This document shows, piece by piece, positions 11,801-23,867 of a stretch of 64,000 nucleotides of DNA. A program made the translations under genes and the position numbers. Source of the DNA: Camelus bactrianus (lineage: Eukaryota; Chordata; Mammalia; Artiodactyla; Camelidae); contig NC_133550.1 of assembly GCF_048773025.1 (NCBI RefSeq), forward strand, positions 61,139,176-61,203,175. The letters are read 5' to 3'. The notes beneath the pieces are model-generated. The model was not told the origin of the DNA. It ran no database searches and was given only the letters and a program-made list of their open reading frames with translations. Positions within the stretch are counted from its first letter, which is position 1. Every line of letters starts with the position of its first letter.

Positions 11801-14800
11801 CACCATGCTAAGCTCCTTGCCCTAATTAACTCATTTAACATCCAGGGAAATAGCTCCAAGGCACGCTGGAGCCAGCCTGTGGAGGGCATGGAATGAACTC
11901 TGGCCTCCCTCTCATGGGCAGTGGGAACCGGGACAGTTAACACAAAGAGTCACCAAGATCCCCATCATGGCAGGACTCTGCCTGTCCCTGGATGAGAACT
12001 GGTGGCACCCTGTGGCCAGATTCAGAGAAAACTGACCAGAAGTCTCCCCATAAACCCTCTGCTATGGCTCTGAGGAAGGGAGAGGCCAGGGTCAGTGGGT
12101 GTTCCCCAGCTGGAGGGGAGGCCCAGGCAGAGCTGGGGCGTTCACTCACCTCCCCACCCACCCACCCTGGCAGCTGCAGCCACACTGCCACACTGCCTCC
12201 TGCTGCCAGCCGGGAGTGGGCAAGGCTGCAAGGACCTTAAGCCAATCAGCACCCATGCAGAGCGGGGAAACCCCAGCCTTGGGGAGTCCGTCTAGCTCCT
12301 GCCCCCTCAGTCAATACAGAGAGCCAGGCCCAAAGGGCTGTGGCTAGACATGGATGTTGGAAGCACCAGCGCCGCCTTTGCAGGCTTCTTCAGTCCTGGG
12401 ACTGTCCTGGCCGCACTGATGTGGCAAGAAAGGCCTGGGGAGAGAGAAGAGGCCTGAGGCCAGGGCTGGCTATGCTGCCCAATGGCCGTACAGCTGAAGC
12501 AACACAGTCCAGCTCCAGCCCCAGTGTTAACCATATGAAGACCTGGGCAAGTGAGGTGGCCACTTGATTCTACCATCACATGCATAAAGCAAGGGCACGC
12601 ATCTCCCACCGTGGCTGTGAGGGTCAGGCAAATGTAGAGATAATGCAGGTAGAGGTGGAAACCAGAGGGCTCCAGGACCTTCCAGCTGCAGGCCTGCCCC
12701 GAAATGGGTTGTGCAATTCACTGGGTCATAATTAACACTGTTTTTTAATGAGATGGGTTAGAAAATAGAAGCCTGCCTCCCTTCAAGTAAATCCAACTAT
12801 CTTCCTGTGCCCCTTTTGTTTCAGGCACATGTACTGGGTTTCTCTCAGTGTGGGCTGTGGTCAGAAGAGTTTGAGAAAGACATGGAGGGCGCCAGCAGGA
12901 ACTCTGGGGCCAGGCAGCCTGGCAGCCTACCTCTTGGCCTCAGCCATCCTATCTGCATCTAACTACCTTGTTGTACAATTCAGTTAGTTAAAACATAGGA
13001 GGTTGTTAGAACAGTGCCCAAGAAAACTAAGTGCTCAATAAAAATTAGACATTCATTGTCAACAGGTGTGATTCAAGACAAGTCACCTCCCTGTGGCCCT
13101 GTTTCCCCACCCATTTCAAACCCACAGACAACTGACCATCACAGCTTCCCTAGTCGAGGGCCCGGTGAGCAGCCTGCACCCAGGCCCTCCAGGCCTCACC
13201 TGCTAGCCCCCAGCCCCTGCCTCGGCACACCCCTCCCTTCCCTGCAATTCCAGCATCAGGGCAAGTCCTCGGCTACCCCAAGGTTTTCATGCTCCGAGAC
13301 CCAGCTCAGCCATCCCTTCCTTCAAGACGCCCTGCCCACCTTCCTGAAGGACCAAGTGACTTCTCTGGGCCTCCACGGCCCCAGGCTACCACCTGGGGGC
13401 TCACTGCGGGGAGGGTCCAGATCAGGTCCCTCAGCCCCAGGCCTCAGCAGACAAGTGGGTGGGAGAAGAGAGAAGAACACGAGTGGGGGTCTACCTACAC
13501 CAACCTCTCAGGACTCCTGGGTCTCCGGCAACATAATCTGATTGACCCCAACCCTGCCTGTGGGAAGGACAGGAGAAAACTCCTAACCCCTTCCCCCAGT
13601 GTCAGGTCACAGGGGACCTGGGGGCACAGGGGAACGGGGCCAAGTCCTTCACTCTGCCAGCCTGAGCAGTGATGACCCAAGTGGCCTGGATGAGTGTTGT
13701 CCCACCCTAGAGCACTATGGGAAGATCCCTAGTCAGGTCAGGGACCCATGAAGCTGAGACTTAAGCATGTCACACAGATTACCTCACTGAACCATCCTGA
13801 CAACCCTAAGGGGGCCATCTGTTATTAAAGAAGAGGGAAGCTGAGGCCCGGGGAATTTATACCTTGATGAGTTACACAGCTGGTGGGTGGTGAGTCAGGC
13901 AATGACCTACTCGAACCCTCCCTGTGCAAGGTCGGCCGGTGCCGGAGACCCTGTGTCTGTGTGACAAGTGTGGGCAAGGGCAGCCCTGCCAAGGTGACAG
14001 CACCCCCATACTCTCCTAATGCCCTCCCCACTCAGCAACTCACTTTCACTCTTTCCCACCGGCCTGTCCAACCGCCGGCCTGCCCCAGCGTTGCACATGC
14101 CCCCCGCCCCAGCTCGCCCCAAGGCCCTGGGAGCCAAGACGGGCAGAGGAGAGCGGAGGGCTGAAAACGCCCAGTACACAGTGAGCGCTCAACCCGAGCA
14201 TGAAGTCAACGCAGGTTCCACAGAACGAAAGGACAAGGAATCCCCCGCTCCACCACCAAGAGGCCTTGGGTAAAATTCCTGACTCTCTGAGCCTCATTTT
14301 CTTCATCTGTATAATGGGGCTCGCAGGGCTACTCTGAGGATTAAGCCACAACAGCAATAATCATAATAGCTAAGAGCTAACTTATCACTGCCTGAGAGCC
14401 AGGCGCTGTTCTAAGCACTCTGATAGGAATACCCCAACCCCTACAATGACCTCAGGGGACAGGCACTACTGTGACCCCATTTTACAGAGCAGGAAACTGA
14501 GGCACTGGGAAATTTGCCCAAGGCCCCGTGGTCACAAGTGACAGAGCTGGGATTTCAGCTGGCTCCCAAGTCTGTTCTTCCCCACTATGCTCCGAGCTGG
14601 AACCCTGCCCCCACTTCAGGACACATGCAAACAGCAACCCCCAGCCAGTTAGGGCTAAAACATCCTTGACCTCCCATCTGTCCACCCCTTTCTTCTCAGA
14701 CCACCACCCTGCCCCTACCCAAGTCTGTGTTCTCCCCCATCTTCCCCCTCCCAGGAACTGTGTGGGCAGCAGAGGTGGCCCCATGTGATCATGGGGCCCA

Positions 14801-17800
14801 GGTGGGGGTTGGACCAGAAACTCCAGCTCCCTCTGCTGCATCCCGGCGCCCCCTGGACAGCAGCCAGGACCCCTGCTGCAGGCCAGAGCGGAGGCAGGGA
14901 GGAAGGGCCGAGGCAGGCAGGAAGGGAGGCGCCTCCGCCCCTTCCCCTAGAAGCACGTCCTGCACAGTGAGAAACAATGTCACACTGGGCCCTGTGCCGG
15001 AGGGTGAGGGTGGGGGCAGGGACCTGGCCAGGGGCCTGGCCAAGCTGCTTCCAGGAGGCAGGAGGCCCCGGTTCTGCTCTGCTCTGATTTCTTGTCCTCT
15101 CTATCCAGCATCCCTGCATTATAGCTCTGACAATCAGTGCTTCCTATGTCCGCTCCAAAACCCAGATCTGATCAGCTCACTCTGGACCTTGACCCTGGCA
15201 CCTCCCAGCTGTGTGACCTCCAGCAAATCGCTTAACCTCTCTGAGTCTCAGTTTCCTCTTCCATAAAACAGGGGTAATCATAATAACACCTACCTCCCAG
15301 AACAGAGGGAATGCTGTAAGGCAGCCAGCAGCCCGCCTTGCATTTAGCAATAGCTAAGCCAGCCCAGGTTTCCCAGCTCGGACAAGCCAAAATCCACACT
15401 TCCCCAGCCTGACTCACAAAGCCTGCCCTGGCCTCGACTTTCGCCTTTTCCCCTCCCCCGCCCTCACCCCCTGCTCCAGTCACCACCATACTCCAGGCCC
15501 TGGACAGCCTCCTTTTCCACGTCACCCAGCTGTCTGAGTTCAAAGGCCACATTCTCAGATCGGCCTCTTCTATTGCCCACCCTCCTGAGATCACTGACGG
15601 GCTTGACCAGGGAGGCCACTCATCCACCAGAACAGAGCACACTGCCTGCAGCTCGCTCTGAGCCGATGTGGTTCATGACTCCGGTCGTGGGCCTGAGGCC
15701 AGCCCAGCTGCAGGGGCTCCCAGGGCGGCCCCACCCGACCCTCAGCACGAAGTTTGCTGGGAGGTTCACTCCTGCTGGGAGCTCCAAGCCAGGAGGACAG
15801 GCGAGCAGAATGTCGGTACAAGTAACAGCTACCATTTACCGAGCATCCACCATACGCCTGGCGAAGCGGGGTGCTTTTCTGCGACAAGTCTTAAACCTCC
15901 AAACACCATCTGCAGAAGAGATAACTGTGCCCCTTTAGCCGATGAGGAAACTGAGGCCCAGAGAGGTGAAGTGACCAGCCCAAGTCTCCCAGATGATAAG
16001 CGGTGGTTTTGAATCCAATCTCTGCTTCTGTCTAAAGACCTTAATAGTCTGGCAGCTGCATAAGGCAAAGATTTTGCTGCTGCTCCCTCCCACCTTGCCC
16101 CTGCTCCACCCACCGCAGGCGGCTGGGATACCTGTTGAGGAGATCCAGGCCACAGCCTCTGGCCAGAAGGCCGTCCGGCTTTCCCAGAGGCCACACGCTG
16201 TCAGAGGATGAGGATGATGAGAGGCCGGGAGACCAGGGCTTAAGGGTCACGCTCCCTGGGGAGGAAAAGTGAGGTTCAGGGGTGCCAGACTGAGCAATGG
16301 GAGAGGGCCGGGGTCCATGAGAAAGGGTTGAGCCCCTCGAGCCCAGGGATGGCCCAGGGCCCAGAGGCCTGGGACTTCGCAGGTTTGATGCTCCAGGAAC
16401 ACATTGGACCCACTAGCCTGGGCTGGCCAGGGTGACCCTTGAGTTTCCTGGAAAAAGGTGGAGGGTGGACTGGAACTGAGGAGGCCCATACAGGACAGCC
16501 AGGACAGGGAGAGAGGACCAGGGTGGGCTCAGGGTGAGAGGTGTGAACCAACTTCCCCAGGAGGGCAGAATCCCCCTGCCTGACCAGGGGACAGCAAAGC
16601 CTCAGGGAGGGGATGCAGGCCAAGGGCAGAGCAGGCGGCATAGGGCTCAGGTGGGCCCCCAGATGCACCCTCCCCGTGGAGTCCCCTGGCCTTTACCTGT
16701 GATGTCCGACATGCTGCTGAAGGACCTGGGCGGACAGAGGACGGGAGGGGCCGGCATGAGGCACAGTGGGTGCTCAGCCCCAACCCCTGCTCCCGCCCCT
16801 GGGCCACCAATAGGCCAGCAACACTCAAGCACATGCAAGCTAGACCCAAGGCGGGGGTCTCAGGCACAGGGTGCTCATGCCATCCAATCCCCTTAAGGGC
16901 AAGAAGCTAACATCCTGAACTCTGCCCTGTGTCCTTCCACCTAGAAGGCCTGGCCTGTCCTCTAATGCCACTCCCTCTCAGAAGCCTGCCCTGACCTCTC
17001 ACACCTCATCTCAGCCCCACTTTCCATTTCTGTCATTCATGGCTCTGGGGTCTGCCTCCCACACTACACCATCACCTCCTCATCACACACCCATCATGGC
17101 GGGGTCAGTCATCTGACAGGGGGACATACACCAGGAGGCAGGACATTCCCTGCCCTCGGTCTTGCGCCAGCAAGCACAGTTCGGTTTTTCCAGCTCCCAT
17201 TTACTGCCACTGCCTGAACCTGAGGCCTGACTTTCTTGCCTGAGGTCCCCAACCCCTTGGAACTGCCTCCGTGTCTCCTAGTCTTGAACCACCCAGGCTT
17301 CCCCGTGGATTTAGGATCTTTGAGACTTAACCTCCAATGACTCTCATGCCAGGGTGCTCAGCAGGGACTGAGCCCACTCTGTGCTTTGACCTTGTCTTAA
17401 TCCCTGACCTCAGTTACACCTATGACTCCTGGGACCTGGGTTTCCAGAGCTCCAGCCATTCAAGGGCAGTAAAGGGAGGTGACAGCCTGGACCTGACCCT
17501 GGCATCAGGGATTCTGGGAGATGGCTGTTTCGGGTAACAGCAGCACCCCCTCCCTGGGCCACTGCTGCCCTCTTCCCAGCCTGTTTACCTCTTAGGGGGT
17601 GCAGGGTCCTCCTCACGCTGCCGGCGGAGGATGGAACCAGCGCTGGGGGGGAAGGGCAGGATGGAGAGGCGGTTGATCTCCTTCTCGCTGTCGGTGGCCT
17701 CTTCCTGCAACGCCATGGCAGGGCCTGGTCACCCCCAGGTACCTGCCTAAAACTGAACATATCTAGTTTGTGTCCATTTCACAGATGAGAACTAGGGCCC

Positions 17801-20800
17801 AGAGCAGAGGAGTGGGCTCTGTGGGGTTACGGTGTGTGAGTGGCTCCCCTGGTCTCCGGGTGCCCAGGTTCAGCTCTGAGCTCTCTGCATAAGCTTAAAT
17901 AAGGCACTTGGCCTTCGTGGGCATCGATTTCCTCTCATGTGAAACAGAACTGTTAGCAAACTGGAAAGCACTCTACATGTCAGTAATTACACGACGGCCA
18001 TCAGTACCCCCCGATATCCGGGCTAGGACAGCTGTCTTACCGAGGTGTGGGGCTCAGAACCCCCCATGACAGCCGCCTCCCCTGCTGCTTCCGGGCCTCC
18101 GAGTGGGGAGGGGAACTCGCTCAGGCTCCAGGTACTGCTGAGGTTGGAGCACAGGGAATGGGAAGATGCACAGGCCTGGGAGAGGAAGAGGGTGGGGAGA
18201 GGTCAGCAGCGCTGGGCCAGGGCCAGCCACTGCCATTTTCTAAATGCCTGCCACGTGCCAGGACCAGGGACACGGTTGGGAATGAGGGAGCTGGATCCCT
18301 GCCCTCGTGGAGCTCACTGCCGAGCAGAGGAGACAAACTATAAACAAGCAGACAGATGAAGGAAATAAAGCCCAGCTGCCAAGAGACTCAGGAAGGAAGG
18401 TACCCAGGGTGGGAAAGGCACTCAAAAGCCCCACCCAGCCTGGGGCATCAGAGTGCCTTCCAGAGAAAGTGTGGTTAGAACTGAGAGCTTAAGGATAAAT
18501 AGGTGTTAAGTAGATAAAGTTGGAAAGGATGGTCTAGGCAGACAGAACAGTATGTGCAAAGACAGAACAGTATGTGCAAAGGCCCTGAGGCAGGACTGTG
18601 ACACATTCCAGGAATTGAAAGGCTGAGACCCAGGGAACCAGGCTGGGTGTGGAAGCTGGGGTAAAGGGCCCCTCTGCAGGGCCTCTAGGGCATGGTAAGG
18701 GGCTTTGCCTTTCACCTAAAACCCACTGAGGATTTTTAACAGTCAGATATCACAGATTCATGCTCCCTTTATTCTATTTCTTCAGGCATTAAACTCCTGG
18801 CTAATTGACAAGCAGTTTAAGCAAACCCAAGATGGGAAAAGACAGAGTTCCTGGCAGAGGTCTGAGAGCCAGTGTCTGGTTTATAAGTGGTCTGAGAGCC
18901 CAGCTCCATTTGCTGGCTGGCTAAGTGATCTTGGGCAAGCCTCTGACTCTCTCTGGGCCCTGTGGGAACTGGACTAGCTAATCTCTGAGGGACTTGTATG
19001 GCCCATGATTTGCATTCTAAGATGCTCACAGGCCCTCGGGCAGCCAGGCTTCTCCAAGTGTATACTAAGACAGACTTCAAACTGTTCTCTGTGCCCTAGG
19101 TGCAACCCCAGAAACTCAGAGACCAACATGCTCCTGGCCTGTCCCCTGATGCACCAACCCTGGCCAAGAGTTCCCGCTCGTACTCATGACCCCGCTCACC
19201 TTGAGGTAGGGGCCACCCTGGACCCGCTGCAGCTGCACCTCCAGCAAGGCCTTGGCCCCCTCCAGGCTGGTGAGCGTGGTCAGCAGCTCATCCCGCTCAG
19301 CCTCCAGGCCCCGCACCTGCTTCCGGTACTGGTCCTTCTCGATGAGGCTCTGTGAGTACTGCAGCTGGATCCGGTCTCGGCTCTGGATGGCCTGGCGAGA
19401 ACGGGCAGGGAGGTGTTGGGCCAGCAGCCGAAGGAGCCAGGCTGGCTCAGCTGTCCTGGCCTCCGACCTCTCAGATGGGGGTGGTGGCAACAGGCACAGC
19501 AGCTAACATTTATTACAGAATTCCCGTGGGCCAGGCCCCATGCTAAATATCAGCTCATTTAATCTTCAGACAAACTCTCCAAGTTAAGAGATTTTTCGTT
19601 ATGCTCATTTTATACACAGGGAAACCAAACCAGCAGGGACAGAGCTGCAGAATCCAGGCTCTGAGCATTTCCCAAAAACAACTTAAGGGGGGAGGGTGAT
19701 AGCTCAGTGGCAGGGCGCATGTTTAGCATGCACGAGGTCCTGGGTTCAATCCTCAGTACTAAAATGAAAAAAAAAAAAAACCATAAAACTTCCCTGTGAG
19801 ATCTACGGTGTGCAGGGCACTCTATTCCCAGCCTCTAGGGTCCAAACCCAGCCACTGCACCAAAAGCACTTTTCTGCACAATGAAGACCAGGGTCCCTGA
19901 GAGCTGGGCCCACGGCTGGGACCTGCCACTCACTGTCTGAGAGGGAGCTAGGGCTAGAGACCTACGGGCTAGGAGCAGGTGGGTAAATGCAGGTTCCTGG
20001 GCCTACCCAGACCACCTGAATCAGAATGTCTGGGGACGAAACTTCAAATCTGAATTTTCACCAGGCCCACCAGGGGATCCTAAGGCCCATTCTCATGCGT
20101 GGACTTCAAATCCTCTAGTGGGACTCAAATTTGGTCCAAGGACAAAACTTCCTGCCCGCCCCACTGCATTGGGAGCCTCAGACAAGGAGGCCTGGGGGCC
20201 CTCAGCCCACCCTGTAGCCTCAGGAGATGAGGGCCATGGTACCCAGGGCCTGGGAGCCAGAACTTTTGAGAATTTATTCATCAGCAAACATTTGTAAGCA
20301 CCTCCCCATGTAGACCTTGCCCTGGTTGTGGGGAGAACAAGGGATTCAGATGGAAAGGCTGCCAGGACCAACTTTTGTAACTGTCCTAGGAGCCCAGGTG
20401 AGGCAGGGGTGTTCGGGGGGCAGGCTGGAGCATCTCGAGTGCTCAGGTCCCATGTCTGATTCTCCTGGCCTACCTGCCCCATCTTAAATGAATGAGTGCA
20501 CTGTTTACCTCTGTCTACAATTCTGGTCCCACCTGCCCCTCCTCATCTTCCCCAGGATGAGAACTAGCGGCCAGAGAAGGGCTGTGCAGACTGCAGGACG
20601 GCCTCACCTGGTCCCGCTCCTTCTCGATCTCCTCCAACTGGGCCAGGACGGTGGCCATGCGGTGCTTGTACAGGTCACAGTCTTTCTGCAGCGTCCGGTG
20701 CTTCAGCCGCAGGTCCTCCATCTCCTGCAGGTACTGTGGGCAGGGCAGGGCGGAGCAGGGTGGGACACACCCAGGGTCAGGTCCCAGGACTGGGGACCAG

Positions 20801-23800
20801 GGGAAGCTACCCAGCAGGTGCCCAGCAGGTGCCCAGCAGATCCAGAGAGAGAGGCCTGAGCCCCAGTAATGAGTGCCCACCTTCCCAGCTGGGCGGCTGG
20901 GACGACTGACTTCACCTCACTGGGCCTCAGCTGCCTAATCTTAAAACAGGGCTAACGACCCCATCCCAGCCCGCCTCAGCCTCCCCATCTAAACTCTGGT
21001 CTGCCTCTTTACTCTGCTCTGCTTCTTCCACAGCCCTTATCACCTTGTTACATGAACGAACGGACTGAGGATTACGTGTATTGCGCCCTGTTTGTCTCCC
21101 CAGCTAGAATCTGCCCTCCACAGGAGCAGGTCCTCTGTTTTGTTCACTGATGTATCTCAATAAATATCTGAGGACAACTGAGTGCACAGTTCTTGGCACA
21201 GGAACTGGGCACACAGCAGATGCTGGGGGAAGGCTGGCTAAACTGGTGATGCCCACCACCCTCCCCTCCCCAGGAGCCTCCCCAGGCTGTTAGCGAGAAG
21301 GTGGTGGGGAGGGGAGCATGTGGACACCACCTTGTCCCGCAGCTCCTCGGCCCACTGCAGCTCCCCCTGCACGGCATGCAGCTTCTGGCACAGCTCCTGC
21401 CTGCTGTCCTGCGCCTCCCGCCAGTCATGCTCCAGGATGTCCAGCAGGATCCGCTCGGAGCCTGGGGCTCCAGGCCGGCTCGCCTCCTGGGGGTTCAGAG
21501 TTCAGGGCTGCCTCAGCCTCTGGCTCAGGGCCCACCTTGAGTGTGGGAGTAAGGAGGACACAAGGCCCTCGGCCCCACCCCCACTAGCTCTGCCATCTTG
21601 TCCCAGGACCTTGACCTCTCTGGACCTCGCTTCCCTTATGTGAGTAGGTGTGGCCCCATCAGCCCTGCCCACCCTCCAGGGAGCATCTGAGGTACAAATG
21701 AGGTAAGTGGATGAGGGCGTGCTCAGACAAGCTGGGCCGGAAACTTATTCCTCAACAAGAACCAGGCCTGTTCTCTCTTGCTCTGGCCCCAAACCGTCGC
21801 CCAGGACAGCAGATGGGTGCCATTTCCAAGGCCTATTCCTCCGGCCCCAACAAGGGGTCTTCACAGGGGCTGAGCCTGGCCCAGGCAAGTAGACCATGAG
21901 CCCAAGGTCCAGCCCTCAGACCCATGCCCCAGCCAGGCACCCCCAATCCCATGAAGTACATTAGGGCCCCAGCTCCCTCTCCCACTTCCTGTGTGGAACA
22001 ATGGCCAGGTGGCAGGCCCACATTGCCAATGACCTGGCACTGACCTGCCACAGGACACCGAGCAAGCCCCAGCGCCACCCAGACCTCAGGGGTCTCAACC
22101 TTTCCGGGGTCAGACTCCTCTACAAATCTAAGGAAAGCTGGGGCCTTCTCCCCAGAAAAATGCTCACACACAGTTTCACGGAGTTCAGAGGCCTCCTGGG
22201 GCCACCCACAGACCCCAGACTGAGTCCAGGGTGAACCCAGCACTGAGGGCCCTCCGTTCAGAGCTTAAGACAAGAGGCCAGCCAGGATTCCAACCAGATC
22301 TCAGATCCCAGGATCTAGAATCCTCTTTCTCCAGGCCTCAGCGGGAAGAGTGAGCAGCAGGAGGGTCTGATGTCCCGTGCCCCCCACCCCGCCCCATACC
22401 TGCTGCAGGCCCTCCTGTAGCTCCTGCAGCGACGCCACGAGCCGCTGGTTCTCGGCGCGCAGCTCAGAGACAAGGTCCGCGCTGTCGGGCTCCTTCTCCT
22501 TCTCCTCGGCCCCAGGGAGTGGCCCTCTGGCCCTTCGCAGCAGCGTGCACTCTTCCTCCAGCCGGCTCACTTTGAGCTTGAGCTGATCCACCTGGGGCCC
22601 AGGACAGGAGTCAGGCCAGAGAGGGACCACCAGCCAGGCCAAAAGTCAGAGGTCCCGCTCCCTCACTCCTGGGTGCCTTCCCAAATCCCAGAGGGGCCTG
22701 AGCTGGAGTCCTCCCCGGACATGTCTATGAAGAAGGGACAGACTGGAAAAATACAACGAGGAAGGAAGGGAGGCAGCAAGGCCAGCCACCCTTCCAGGAG
22801 AGTCTGCCTCAAGGACTTGTGGGTGCGTCACAATGCGTGCATCTGTACCGCAGTTCCGACGCTGGGCACAGGCAGCTGAGCACGGCACCAGTGTGACGGG
22901 GAAGGAGGGCTGCACCAAGAACAGGAGGACCCAGGGGCTGGGCCCCGCTCTGCCCCTGACTCAGTGTGGCCTTGAGCAGTCATGGCCCCCCTCTGTGCCT
23001 CCATTTCCTTATCTCCCCGGGGGGGAGAAGGAGGAGGATGGTTTTGAGGGTCTCACCCAGCCCAAGAGCCAGGATGTCCCCCTCTCACCCAGCCCCCCCC
23101 CAACTCAACATACACTCAGGGAACAGATGTGAGTGTGACCTGCCCTTAAAGATCCTCCCACCAGAGCTTCCACTCGGGAAGACTGTGCTATAGGTTCATC
23201 CCCAACAAGAATTCCAAGTCCAGGGTCCAGGTTTCAATGGCACCACTCTACCCTCTGCCATCCTAAGCAAGTCACCTACCTCCTCTGGGCCTCAGTTTCC
23301 CCATCGGTAAAATGGGCCCATTCAATCCCCTGCTCCACCACCTGCCTCCCAAAGTCATTGCAAGAATCAAACAAGACAGCAGGTGGGCAGAGGCCTTTAA
23401 ATTGTCAGAGGCTGGCTGTAAAGCTGCTGGGGGTGTGACAGTGGCCGTCTTTACAGCTTTAAATAAAATCCTACAACCCCAGGCTGTCACCAGCTCAGCG
23501 TGGGCAGCCAGAAGCTGGCCAGGGGTACTGAGTAGGAGGCTGGGTGGTAGCCGCCTGGCAGAGAGCAGACATGCATGGCCAGTTTGCTGGATTATGAATG
23601 CAATCAGCCAGAGTGATTTTCCAAATGCATGTAGGGTCTGAGGTGGCTAGACAGTGACAAGAGTGGCAGCAGGTGGCAAGCCACAAAATGAAGTCATTGC
23701 TGGAAAAGAGGCACAATGGCCTCTGGGGCTACACTCAGGCGTGCCAATGTCTGGTGCCCTGGGAGTGCCCTGGCCTCGCTTGGAAAGGCCTTGCAGCACC

Positions 23801-23821
23801 CCCGCCAGGGCCTGGCATGGC

Positions 23822-23867
<46 letters not shown>

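Larger units (their letters stand above)
11118..16131 (-). other. CARD10: CARD10 intron 11 (5.0 kb, largest intron)
   Basis: This is the longest intron. It holds L2 and several MIR copies listed separately. The parts at about 11910-13720 and 14600-15160 show no recognised element or exon. Confidence 0.8.
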
